Source of the DNA: a virus
Virus record (IMG/VR): IMGVR_UViG_3300043786_000784
Span: 1-30,969 of that record
Direction: 5' to 3' (one strand)
DNA length: 30,969 bases
Shown: in pieces, positions 1-8,153 of the stretch
Layout: the number at the start of each line of letters is the position of its first letter
Numbering within the stretch: the stretch's first letter is position 1
The notes under the pieces: model-generated
What the model was told of the DNA's origin: nothing
What the model saw: only the letters and a program-made list of their open reading frames with translations
Databases searched by the model: none
Position numbers and translations under genes: made by a program

Positions 1-2601
1 GCGGCGCTCATCACCACGCTGGTCACGTCGCTCAAGACGGCTGGCGTCTGGTCCAAGCTGACATACTTCGTTGTCCCGCGTGCTCATGCGAGCCAGCCGG
101 GGCGCATCGACTGGCGCGACCCGTCCCGCGTGGGCGTCATCAACGGCACGGTGACATTCGAGATTGATCGCGGCTTCACCGGCTCGGGCGCATCGGGCTC
201 CTACATCGCCACGGGCTATTCGGGCGGCACGGCTGAGGCGCAAAACGACTATTGCCTCTTCGCCTGGGTCGAGACCGACGCGCAATCCGATGCGGCGGAG
301 TTCGGCAACCGGCGCAATCGCATTCAGTCGCGCACGACGAGCAACATCTTTGCCACGCGCAACCAGAACGGCGGGTCGGACACCAACGCCAACACGACCG
401 GCTCGGGCCTGTTCATCAGCAACCGCACGGGCGCATCTGCAACGGAACTGGTGCGCAACAAGGTGCTACTCAAGACCGGAGCGCGCGCGTCTGCTGCGCC
501 AGTGACCGAAGAATACTGGCTTTGCGGGTCGAACGACACGGTTGAAACACCGACCTACAGCACCAAGCGGGTGTCATTCGCTGGCGTGTCGCGCACGCTG
601 ACGATCGCCGAACGAGAGGCGCTGTTCGACGCGCTCGATGCCTATGTGACCGCCACGCAGGCGGCGACGCCAGACAACGCCATATCGCAGACGCTCGCGG
701 CGCTCATCCAGTCCGCAACGGGGACCGTGCGCGTTGTCGGCCTTTCGGCTGCGCTGCTGGCATCCGTCTCGCAGACGGCAACGGCTGTCGCAGGCTCGGG
801 CGGACAGGTGCTCACGCGGCCCTATGGGCTGGGCTTCACGCCCTCCTATGTGCCGAACTACAGCGGGATTATCGGGGCAGCCGATGGCGTCCCGGCGAAC
901 GCCGTTGACTTCCACACTGGCAACAATGGCGGGGCATTCGCCTCCATCGGCGCTTGGTTGCAGCACTGCTTCGACAACGACCGACCGGCGCGCATTCGGG
1001 CTGGGACCTACAGCGTCGATGCGAAGGCGGCTCAATACTACCTGCGGCGCGGGCTCTACGGCTATGACCCGGCAGGGCAGGGCGCTCGCGCGGTCTTCGT
1101 CAACACGAACACCGACTTTGCCGGGCAAAGCAGCGGGACGCCCGCCTGGCTCTATCTGTTCGATACGGACGTGGTGCTGCGTGGCGTCGAGTTCCGCAAC
1201 TTCTTCACGGTCCTTGCCGGTGCAGTTGAAAGCGTCATTCGAGATGGTGCGGCTGTTGGCGTGGGCGGGGCCTTCTATGACCTGCTGACAACCGACACAT
1301 ACGGGTTTCGGCGCATCATGCCGGTCGGGGCCTCACGCGGAAACATCAGCGGGACGGGCAAGCCGCTCTCGACCAGCTATCCGCGCACGCTGGGGACCGT
1401 GGGGCCTGCGGTCTCCATCGCCTATTGCGTGTTCTGGAACTGCGAAAACGCATTCATGTTCGGGTCGGACAGCATCGCCATGGGGCGGTTCGACCTGCAC
1501 GAATGCGACTTTAACGGCACATGGGGCGGCTACGACCTCAATTGCATGGCGTATACGGCAATCTATGCCGCCAAGAACCGCCATCGCAATTGCGTGCAGA
1601 GCGGGCCGGATGGACGGGATCGGCGGCAGGCGTCCGTCTACTCGAACTCGGTGCAGACGTTCCACCGCTACGGCGCAGAGCAAGGCTGGCGGGACATCAA
1701 CCTGTTCCGGCACCACATCTATATCGAGAACAACCAAGGCATTGACGTTCTGAGCGTGCAGTTCCTGCGCGGCAAGAACGTCAACGCTGCCGTGTTCCAC
1801 GATGGCCGAAACCAGCACCCGGCGATTGCCGAAGTGGCCACGCCGGGCGGGTCGCCAACGGTTCGTTCGTCCGTGCAAGTCTCGTTTAACGAGGTCATTC
1901 GCTACAAGGGCCTGCGCGGGCAAGAGGACTGCAACGCCTTTTACGCGAAGCCGCGCGGGATGGTGTTCGAGCGCAACTACATCGAGGATTGCGGCTCGGC
2001 AGACTACAGCGTGGAGGCGGGCGGCGACCTGTTCTGGGATGGCTGCGAAACGTCAGGCATTCTCGTTAAGGAACCGGCCAACACATTCAGCGGCGACCCG
2101 CCGCTTGTGCTGCGTGGCAATATCTTCAGGCTCATGCCGCCGAACATTCCGGTTGTAAAAACAGACAATCACAAAGAACGGCTGAAGATCAGTTACAACG
2201 ATTTCGGCCCGTGGACCTCGAACAAGGCGCTCGATAGCCACGGCATGTTGCGTATGCTCGGCACCAACGTGGATGGCGTCGAGTTCATCGGGAACGTGTT
2301 CGATAACTGCTATGTGCAGTCCGTCGCGTTCCTCATCAACTTCCATTCGTTCGGCTTCAGCGCACCGGCGAACCAGAACGAGATCAGCAACAATCGGGCG
2401 ACCGGCACCTATGGCGCAGACCAGCAGTTGATCCGGCTGACCGGTCTCGGAAGCCCCGCCACGACCTACACGGCGAACATGGTGACGGGCCGCAACGTGC
2501 TGGTGGGGCCGGGCGGAACCTACCGAATGAAGATGTCGAGCGACCCGCCGCTCGCCAACGATGACGCTCCGTTGCGCGTCTACACCCCGCCGCAAGCCTG
2601 A
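1..2601 (+). CDS. Tail fibre/tailspike-like protein, 5' partial
   Basis: The reading frame is open from base 1, so the gene begins before the window; at least 866 residues are visible. The in-frame GTG at 130 is not a convincing start because coding-quality sequence continues upstream of it. Residues up to about 220 resemble the jelly-roll (LamG/pentraxin-like) domain common in phage tail proteins, ending in the typical 'LTIAEREALFDALDAYV' helix. The remainder, rich in Asn, Gly and Asp with short alternating hydrophobic segments such as 'RGNIFRLMPP' and 'GVEFIGNVFDNC', looks like a right-handed parallel beta-helix. Such proteins bind or degrade surface polysaccharide; I cannot point to catalytic residues. 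It is followed after 11 bp by the small genes that lead to the adaptor and hub. Inference: receptor-binding tailspike or appendage. A head-attached fibre is possible. Confidence 0.75.
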   Translation, partial: AALITTLVTSLKTAGVWSKLTYFVVPRAHASQPGRIDWRDPSRVGVINGTVTFEIDRGFTGSGASGSYIATGYSGGTAEAQNDYCLFAWVETDAQSDAAEFGNRRNRIQSRTTSNIFATRNQNGGSDTNANTTGSGLFISNRTGASATELVRNKVLLKTGARASAAPVTEEYWLCGSNDTVETPTYSTKRVSFAGVSRTLTIAEREALFDALDAYVTATQAATPDNAISQTLAALIQSATGTVRVVGLSAALLASVSQTATAVAGSGGQVLTRPYGLGFTPSYVPNYSGIIGAADGVPANAVDFHTGNNGGAFASIGAWLQHCFDNDRPARIRAGTYSVDAKAAQYYLRRGLYGYDPAGQGARAVFVNTNTDFAGQSSGTPAWLYLFDTDVVLRGVEFRNFFTVLAGAVESVIRDGAAVGVGGAFYDLLTTDTYGFRRIMPVGASRGNISGTGKPLSTSYPRTLGTVGPAVSIAYCVFWNCENAFMFGSDSIAMGRFDLHECDFNGTWGGYDLNCMAYTAIYAAKNRHRNCVQSGPDGRDRRQASVYSNSVQTFHRYGAEQGWRDINLFRHHIYIENNQGIDVLSVQFLRGKNVNAAVFHDGRNQHPAIAEVATPGGSPTVRSSVQVSFNEVIRYKGLRGQEDCNAFYAKPRGMVFERNYIEDCGSADYSVEAGGDLFWDGCETSGILVKEPANTFSGDPPLVLRGNIFRLMPPNIPVVKTDNHKERLKISYNDFGPWTSNKALDSHGMLRMLGTNVDGVEFIGNVFDNCYVQSVAFLINFHSFGFSAPANQNEISNNRATGTYGADQQLIRLTGLGSPATTYTANMVTGRNVLVGPGGTYRMKMSSDPPLANDDAPLRVYTPPQA

Positions 2602-2612
2602 AAGGCTGCTTC

Positions 2613-2825
2613 ATGACCGACGAACCGAAACGGCTCGGGCGCCCGCCCAAGCCGAAGCTGCTGCGCGTCCGTATCCTGCGCGGCTACTGGCCTGCCGATG
2701 GTGGCGTGCCACTCGCAGCCGGCGAATATGCGGAACTGCCCATCGATGAGGCCAAGGGCCTCTTGCGCGCCGCCCCGCCCATTGCGGAGCGTGCCGACCC
2801 GCTGCCTGGGGGCGACGATGAGTGA
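2613..2825 (+). CDS. Small conserved phage protein
   Basis: This encodes 70 residues. The N-terminus is basic and Pro-rich ('KRLGRPPKPKLLRVRIL'), resembling an AT-hook-like patch but without the canonical RGRP core. A compact body around 'RGYWPADGG' follows, then an acidic C-terminus. Small proteins of this shape with a YWPADGG-like motif are, from memory, frequent next to coat and adaptor genes in tailed phages; no function is assigned. The gene starts 11 bp after the tail gene and overlaps the next gene by 8 bp, so it belongs to the late operon. Function unknown. Confidence 0.65.
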   Translation: MTDEPKRLGRPPKPKLLRVRILRGYWPADGGVPLAAGEYAELPIDEAKGLLRAAPPIAERADPLPGGDDE

Positions 2826-3144
2826 TGTCTATGACGGCGAATGGCGCCTCATGGATGACGACCCGGAGATGGGCGTGCGACGCTGGTGGCTGGATCTCGG
2901 AACGCATTACGTCATGCGCACCGAGTATTACGAAACCGACCGGATGCTCGAATTCAACGCGGCGCTCAGGTCCGAGACAGCCGGGCAGCGGTTCGGGGAG
3001 ATGCGCTGCGTCGCCTCGATGCCGATGAATGTCTGGCAAAAGACGCTCGCGCCCGCGATCCAGCAGCAAGACAGCGAATATGTGCGAAAAATCCTGAACG
3101 ACAGCGATTTTTCGAAGTTTCGCACGTTTGAGGGGCGGGTCTGA
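2818..3144 (+). CDS. Conserved phage protein before the adaptor gene
   Basis: This encodes 108 residues from the ATG at 2818. The frame is open further upstream, but that part would overlap the preceding gene completely, and a G-rich ribosome-binding stretch lies just before 2818. The protein is acidic and aromatic at the N-terminus ('WRLMDDDPEMGVRRWWLD'), with a C-terminal segment 'ILNDSDFSKFRTFEGRV'. From memory, this ending recurs in podovirus proteins encoded between coat and adaptor. Its stop codon overlaps the adaptor start (TGATG), implying translational coupling. A virion role is inferred only from position. Confidence 0.65.
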   Translation: MSDVYDGEWRLMDDDPEMGVRRWWLDLGTHYVMRTEYYETDRMLEFNAALRSETAGQRFGEMRCVASMPMNVWQKTLAPAIQQQDSEYVRKILNDSDFSKFRTFEGRV

Positions 3145-3755
3145 TGGCGCTTGGCACGTTTCCCGACCTCAAGGCCGCGATTGCCGACCAACTGGCGCGC
3201 ACCGACCTATCCGACAACATTGACGACTTCATTCGGCTGTTCGAGGCAAAGGCAAACAAGATCCTGCGCGTTCGCCAGATGGAGACCATCGCGACGCTGA
3301 CGCCAGACGGAAACGGTATTTGCACTTTGCCAGCCGACTATCAGGCATGGCGGCGCGTGACCGTGCTCGGCTCTCCTCGCAGCGTGCTGGAATGGCTCGG
3401 GCCTGATTATGCCGACTACGCCTATCCGCACGGCAATGGCGGCTCTCCTGTGGGCTTCGTCATCATCGGATCGACGCTGAAGCCGTTGCCGGTGACCGCC
3501 AGCAACGTGGAGCTTGTCTATTACCAGACCATCCCGGCGCTTTCGCTCGCCAACCCGACGAACTGGCTCCTGACCTCAAGCCCCGACCTCTACTATTACG
3601 GCGCAATGGTGGAAGCCTGCCATTTCCTTCAGGACGATGGCCGGCTCGTGGTGTTCGGGGAGCTTTACCGCAACGCGCTCGAAACCTTGCGGGACGCAGA
3701 TCGCGGTGCTCGATGGGGCAGGGCTGGCGCCCGGCTCATGCAGGCCACGCCATGA
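3144..3755 (+). CDS. Head-tail adaptor protein (SU10/P22 gp4 type)
   Basis: This encodes 203 residues. The N-terminal pattern 'FPDLKAAIADQLARTDLSDNIDDFIRLFEAKANKIL' (a helix with regular acidic and hydrophobic positions) followed by 'LPADYQAWRRV' matches the adaptor family of SU10-like podoviruses. Those adaptors form a ring under the portal and connect it to the tail hub. The length fits that family. The start is fixed by a 1-base overlap with the preceding stop (TGATG at 3142-3146). The next gene overlaps by 4 bases and looks like the hub, which is the expected partner. The family assignment is by pattern recognition. Confidence 0.7.
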   Translation: MALGTFPDLKAAIADQLARTDLSDNIDDFIRLFEAKANKILRVRQMETIATLTPDGNGICTLPADYQAWRRVTVLGSPRSVLEWLGPDYADYAYPHGNGGSPVGFVIIGSTLKPLPVTASNVELVYYQTIPALSLANPTNWLLTSSPDLYYYGAMVEACHFLQDDGRLVVFGELYRNALETLRDADRGARWGRAGARLMQATP

Positions 3756-5212
3756 AGCAGCAGGTCGCTTTCGGAGAATGGGCGCCGGACGCATCGACGC
3801 TTGATAGCGACGTGCTGACCATCGCGCGCAACGTGCTGCCGGCTGTAACCAGCTACCAGCCGTTCCCGCGCCTGGCGGATTACTCTACGGGCGTTCTCAT
3901 CGGATCGCGCGGCCTGACCATGGCGCGGCTGTCGGATGGCACGTTCGGAGCCTTCGCCGGCAACCCCACCAAACTCTACAAGTTCAACCCCGCCACGCTG
4001 GCATGGACGGACGTTTCGCGCGTGGCGGGCGGAAATTACGCGCTGTCGAACGAGGAGCGCTGGGATTTCGCGCAATTTGGAACGCAACTCATCGCGGTGC
4101 ACATTGCGGACGATCCGCAGGCGATCAACGTGGATACCGGCACCAACTTTGCCGCGCTTGGCGGGTCGCCTCCCAAGGCGCGATATGTGACGGTTATCGG
4201 TGATTTCGTGGTGCTGGGCGCGCTCACAGGCGACGAAACAACCGTCCGTTGGTCCGGCATCAACGACGCAACGTCGTGGACAGTCGGAACGAACCTTGCG
4301 GACTTCCAGACCTTCCCGGACGGAGGGCGTATTACCGGCGTCGTCGGGGGCGAGGTCGGGTATGTGCTTCAGGAAGGCGCAATCCGCCGCATGAGGTTCA
4401 TTCCCGGCTCGGATTACGTGTTCTCGTTCGAGGCGGTTGAGAAGCGCAAGGGCTGCGTCTCGCCCTATGGCTGGGCGAACGTGGCCGGGACCGTGTTCTA
4501 TGTCGCGGAGGATGGCTTCTACAGCATCGGCCCGGCTGGAATGCAGCCTATCGGGGCGCAGCGCGTCAATACGTGGTTCCGCACCAACACCGACCAAGCC
4601 CGCGTGGCGCTCATCCGTGCCGTTGCCGATCCGGTCGCCCCTCGCATTTACTGGTGGTGCTACTCGAACGGCAATGCGAACGCCTATGACCTTGCGGTGA
4701 TCTATGACTGGTCGCTGAACAAATGGACATATGCGACGGTCGAGGTTCAGGACGTGGCCGCGCTCGGCACGGCTCCGACCACGCTTGATGCGCTGGACGG
4801 GTGGGCCAATCTCGACGCGCTACCGTTCTCTCTCGATAGTCGCGTCTGGGAAGGCGGGCGGCCTGTTCTCGCCGCAATAAAGCCGAATGGCCGCGTGGCG
4901 TTCTTCTCCGGGCCAAATGCACCAGCCTTGATGCGCACCGGAGAGCGGCACTTCGCGGCGGGTGGGCGGGCCTATGTGCGCGGCATCACGCCCATGATTG
5001 ATACGGCTGATGTGACAATCTCCATGCGCGTGCGCGAGCGGCTCCAGGATGCGCCGCGCAATGTCGGACCCGCCAGCATCGGTGAAACCGGCATGGCGAG
5101 CATCCGCGCGTCCGGGCGGACCCATCAGGTCGATGTTGCCGTGGGCGAGGGCGCAGTCTGGTCGCATACGCAGGGTTACGAGGTCGATTTCGAAACGCAG
5201 GGGGCACGCTGA
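3752..5212 (+). CDS. Tail hub / packaged-DNA stabilisation protein (P22 gp10-like)
   Basis: This encodes 486 residues from the ATG at 3752, which overlaps the adaptor stop (ATGA). An upstream in-frame start at 3713 is unlikely because it lies inside the adaptor gene. The N-terminus 'FGEWAPDASTLDSDVLTIARNVLP' and the repeated short blades ('GTFGAFAGNPTKLYKF', 'GTVFYVAEDGFYSI', 'YWWCYSNGN') fit the beta-propeller-like P22 gp10 / nozzle family. That family plugs the portal-adaptor channel after packaging and carries tail appendages. Its place directly after the adaptor supports this. The exact family member is uncertain, because several podoviral nozzle families look alike. Confidence 0.65.
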   Translation: MKQQVAFGEWAPDASTLDSDVLTIARNVLPAVTSYQPFPRLADYSTGVLIGSRGLTMARLSDGTFGAFAGNPTKLYKFNPATLAWTDVSRVAGGNYALSNEERWDFAQFGTQLIAVHIADDPQAINVDTGTNFAALGGSPPKARYVTVIGDFVVLGALTGDETTVRWSGINDATSWTVGTNLADFQTFPDGGRITGVVGGEVGYVLQEGAIRRMRFIPGSDYVFSFEAVEKRKGCVSPYGWANVAGTVFYVAEDGFYSIGPAGMQPIGAQRVNTWFRTNTDQARVALIRAVADPVAPRIYWWCYSNGNANAYDLAVIYDWSLNKWTYATVEVQDVAALGTAPTTLDALDGWANLDALPFSLDSRVWEGGRPVLAAIKPNGRVAFFSGPNAPALMRTGERHFAAGGRAYVRGITPMIDTADVTISMRVRERLQDAPRNVGPASIGETGMASIRASGRTHQVDVAVGEGAVWSHTQGYEVDFETQGAR

Positions 5213-5562
5213 TGCGCCGTCCTGATGGGCAATACGACGACCTCGGCGTGTCCTATGGGCGGGCGCTCAAGGACATCGATGACCGCATCATCGACATGGA
5301 AGGCGGGCGGCTGTCGAACGCGGGCGAGGTGACGCTTGCGGCAAATGCCGCCAGCACCATCGTAGAGCGTTACGGCGTCTCGTCGTCTGATGTGCTGATC
5401 TTCGATCCGCTTACGTCGAATGCAGCGGCGGAACTGGCGGCGGGAACGATGTTTGTCGCGCAAGCCAACCGCGCGAAGGGCTCGTTCACGATCACCCATG
5501 CGAACAATGCGCAGACAGACCGGCGCTTTCGCTTTCTCTTCTTCGCAGGACCACGGACATGA
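5212..5562 (+). CDS. Small virion appendage/decoration-like protein
   Basis: This encodes 116 residues and begins at a TGATG overlap with the hub gene. The C-terminal half has the pattern 'GTMFVAQANRAKGSFTITHANN' followed by 'DRRFRFLFF'. I recognise this ending from small phage structural proteins encoded after hub or tail genes; it probably forms a beta-rich trimerisation or tip domain. The N-terminal part is helical. No enzymatic motif is seen. A minor tail or capsid appendage is inferred from family memory and position only. Confidence 0.6.
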   Translation: MRRPDGQYDDLGVSYGRALKDIDDRIIDMEGGRLSNAGEVTLAANAASTIVERYGVSSSDVLIFDPLTSNAAAELAAGTMFVAQANRAKGSFTITHANNAQTDRRFRFLFFAGPRT

Positions 5563-6080
5563 TGCAGCCTCGCGACGCTTCCGGCCTTCTCGAAAGGCTC
5601 AACGCCTATATGCCTGACGTGGGCTCGCAGGGGCTGCTCGGCATGATGGCGCGCGGCTATTACCTGAACACGCCGATGCGCAAGGTAGCCGCCGACAGCG
5701 GCGCTAACCCGAACCTGACGCCCGCGCATCTCAAGACGCCGGGTAACCCGACGCCCCAGCCCGTGCCAGATCCGGTCTGGATGCAGCAGGGCGCGGGAAC
5801 AGGTCAAACGCCCGTGGTGACCGACAACACGCAGACGCCGGCACCCACGACGCCGACCACGCCTCCCGCTGGTCAGGTTCAGCTTCGCGCTGGCCCGTTC
5901 GATGCGCAATTCAGGGAAAATCCGGGCTTTCTGGATCCGAACAACCCGTTCACCAAGGACTACCAGGCGCGGCAACGCGAGGCGATGGATGCCTTGCTTG
6001 CGGGCAAGACGATCTCGTGGGGCGAAGCGCCCGCCGATTTCCAGTCCTATTTCCAGCAGAACAAGCTTCACACGCTCTGA
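5559..6080 (+). CDS. Hypothetical virion protein with Pro/Thr linker
   Basis: This encodes 173 residues and starts at an ATGA overlap with the previous gene. It has a helical N-terminus ('LLERLNAYMPDVGSQGLLGM') and a low-complexity Pro/Thr/Gln linker at about residues 60-105. A C-terminal helical part follows ('FTKDYQARQREAMDALLAGK') and the protein ends in 'FQSYFQQNKL'. Two folded ends joined by a flexible linker are common in minor virion and scaffold-like proteins, but I do not recognise the family. It lies at the start of the probable ejection-protein cluster. Confidence 0.55.
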   Translation: MMQPRDASGLLERLNAYMPDVGSQGLLGMMARGYYLNTPMRKVAADSGANPNLTPAHLKTPGNPTPQPVPDPVWMQQGAGTGQTPVVTDNTQTPAPTTPTTPPAGQVQLRAGPFDAQFRENPGFLDPNNPFTKDYQARQREAMDALLAGKTISWGEAPADFQSYFQQNKLHTL

Positions 6081-6095
6081 ACGAAAGGTCTGCCC

Positions 6096-7025
6096 ATGTC
6101 TTGGTTCAGTGGCAGTTCAAACAAGCCCGTGGTGACCAGCAGCACATCCGCGCCGTGGGCGCCCGCGCAGCCGTTCCTTCAGGACGCGATGACGGAGGCG
6201 AAGAACCTCTATCAGAACGACATCGGGTATCGCCCGTGGACCGGCCCCACGCTTACGCCATTGTCTGCCCAGTCGCAGCAGGCGCTCAACATGACAGAGC
6301 AGATCGCCGGGCAAGGTAACCCGCTTGCCGGACAGGCTTCCGGCTTTGCGGGCGGTCTTCTCGGGAATATGGGGCTCACGGCAGACCAGCGCGCGAATGC
6401 CGGGCGGCTTAACCCGATTGCCGATGGCACGGACATGCAGCGCACGAACCCATATCTCCTGGCGGCGCTTGATGCGGACAGCGCGCGGATTTCGGATCGC
6501 GTTAATTCGAGCATGTCGGGAGCGGGGCGTTACGGTTCGGGCTCGCATACAGGCACGCTTACGCGCGAACTGGCGAACAGCCGCTTGCCCGTTCTGGCAC
6601 AGGATTACGAGAACGCCCGGCAACGCCAGATGCAAGCCATCGGCGCGCTCGATAGCACCTATGGGCGCGGGGCGGCACAGGGCATGCAGGCGGCATCCAT
6701 GGTGCCGGGGCTCTATGACGCGCAATTGCAGCCGGCACGCACGCTCGCAGGCGTTGGCGATCTCTATACCCAGCGCGCGCAAACGCAGCTTGACGACACC
6801 GTTGCGGCTTGGAACGCGGCTGAGGCGCGACCGTGGGAGAGCCTCGGGCGCTACACGGCAGCGGTGCAGGGCGTGGGCGGCATGGGCGGAACGCAAATCG
6901 GCACGCAGCCGCGCGCGCAAGGCCCATCGACTGTCCAGAAGGCGCTCGGCGGCGCGGCGGCTGGCGGCTCGCTATTCGGCCCGATTGGCGCCATCGGCGG
7001 CGGCCTTCTCGGGCTCCTGGGGTAA
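6096..7025 (+). CDS. Putative DNA-ejection / internal virion protein
   Basis: This encodes 309 residues with an AAAGG ribosome-binding site about 9 bases before the ATG. It begins with a short polar segment ('MSWFSGSSNK') and continues with long Ala/Gln-rich helices ('DSARISDRVNSSMSG', 'YENARQRQMQAIGALDSTYG'). It ends in a Gly/Ala/Leu-rich hydrophobic tail ('IGAIGGGLLGLLG'). Such a tail is typical of phage ejection or tail-associated proteins that may enter the host envelope. It is encoded just before two further helical virion proteins, matching the order of the three P22 ejection proteins (gp7, gp20, gp16). The assignment is by composition and context. Confidence 0.6.
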   Translation: MSWFSGSSNKPVVTSSTSAPWAPAQPFLQDAMTEAKNLYQNDIGYRPWTGPTLTPLSAQSQQALNMTEQIAGQGNPLAGQASGFAGGLLGNMGLTADQRANAGRLNPIADGTDMQRTNPYLLAALDADSARISDRVNSSMSGAGRYGSGSHTGTLTRELANSRLPVLAQDYENARQRQMQAIGALDSTYGRGAAQGMQAASMVPGLYDAQLQPARTLAGVGDLYTQRAQTQLDDTVAAWNAAEARPWESLGRYTAAVQGVGGMGGTQIGTQPRAQGPSTVQKALGGAAAGGSLFGPIGAIGGGLLGLLG

Positions 7026-7031
7026 TCTGAC

Positions 7032-8153
7032 ATGACGCGCGGCATCCTCGACCTACTCCCCGGCACCGAATGGCAAACGCAGGGCGACGGCATCCTTGCG
7101 CGCCTTGGTCGCCAGTTCACCGACAACCCTCAAGCGATGATCGGGCTTGGCCTTGGCCTGATGTCCGGGAACAACCCGCAAGACGCATGGGGCAATGCGC
7201 TCGCCGGGATGCAGCGCGGCACGCTTGTTGACAGCCAGTCGGCCAAGCAAAAGCGCGAGATGGAGCGCAGCAAGGCGCTGTCCGAAGCCGGCGCAAGGCT
7301 GTTCCCGCAATATGCCGACGTTATCAAGGCAAACCCGGAACTGGCCAGCAGCCTGATTGAGAAGAAGGCAGCGCGTGATTTGACGCCCGATAACGGCCAG
7401 ATCATCGGCACAGGTGATGCGGGTTATTACCGCGTATTCCGCGATGGCCGGAAAGAGCAGCTTATCCCGCCCACGGGCGGCGCGACGCAGCAATATGACC
7501 AGCTTGTGGACACGCGGAAGCGGCAGGCGCAGGAACTCGGTTTGAAGCCGGGTGACATGGCCTATCAATCGTTTGTGCTCACCGGCAAGATGCCGCGCGA
7601 AGATGCGCAGCCGCTTTCAGCGACCGACCGCAAAGCAATTCTTGAGGCTGACGAGGGCGTTCTTGCCGCTGAAACAGCCATCAAGGCGCTTGAGGAAGCC
7701 AAGAAACTTTCACCCAAAGCGTATCAGGGCGCTGGTGCAGGTGCGCGGGCTTGGGCTGGCAATTCGCTGCCGGACTGGGCGGTGCCGGACATGGTGGCGG
7801 ACCCGGAAGGGGCAAAGAACAGCGCGAACCTTGAGAACCTCGTCACGGGTAATGCGCTGTCCCAGCTTAAAGCCATCTTCGGCGGTGCGCCGACGGAAGG
7901 CGAGCGCAAGATCCTGCTCGACCTGCAAGGCTCGCTTTCGCAGCCCGATGCTGTTCGGCAGGAAATCTACAATCGCGCAGCGGCCATGGCGCAGAAGCGG
8001 CTTGAGTTCAACCGCCAGCGCGCCGCCGAAATGCGCGGCGGAAGCTATTACAAGCCGGGCGGCGGGTCTCAACAGCCGCCAAAGCAAGGCGTTGCGCCTG
8101 CCGATAACAGGCCGCGCAAGCGCTACAACCCGGCAACCGGAGAATTCGAATGA
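7032..8153 (+). CDS. Putative DNA-ejection / internal virion protein
   Basis: This encodes 373 residues. There is a Gly-rich hydrophobic stretch near residues 35-50 ('AMIGLGLGLMSG'), then 'DAWGNALAGMQRG', long Lys/Glu-rich helices, and the terminal motif 'RKRYNPATGEFE'. A YNPATG-like C-terminus recurs, from memory, in internal virion proteins of podoviruses. No enzymatic motif is visible. It lies in the middle of the ejection-protein cluster, 6 bp after the preceding gene and overlapping the next by ATGA. P22 gp20-like function is inferred. Confidence 0.6.
   Translation: MTRGILDLLPGTEWQTQGDGILARLGRQFTDNPQAMIGLGLGLMSGNNPQDAWGNALAGMQRGTLVDSQSAKQKREMERSKALSEAGARLFPQYADVIKANPELASSLIEKKAARDLTPDNGQIIGTGDAGYYRVFRDGRKEQLIPPTGGATQQYDQLVDTRKRQAQELGLKPGDMAYQSFVLTGKMPREDAQPLSATDRKAILEADEGVLAAETAIKALEEAKKLSPKAYQGAGAGARAWAGNSLPDWAVPDMVADPEGAKNSANLENLVTGNALSQLKAIFGGAPTEGERKILLDLQGSLSQPDAVRQEIYNRAAAMAQKRLEFNRQRAAEMRGGSYYKPGGGSQQPPKQGVAPADNRPRKRYNPATGEFE

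Noticed and set aside
130-2601. GTG at 130 as the true start of the tail gene
   Set aside because: The frame continues to base 1 without a stop and the translated sequence upstream looks like the same domain.
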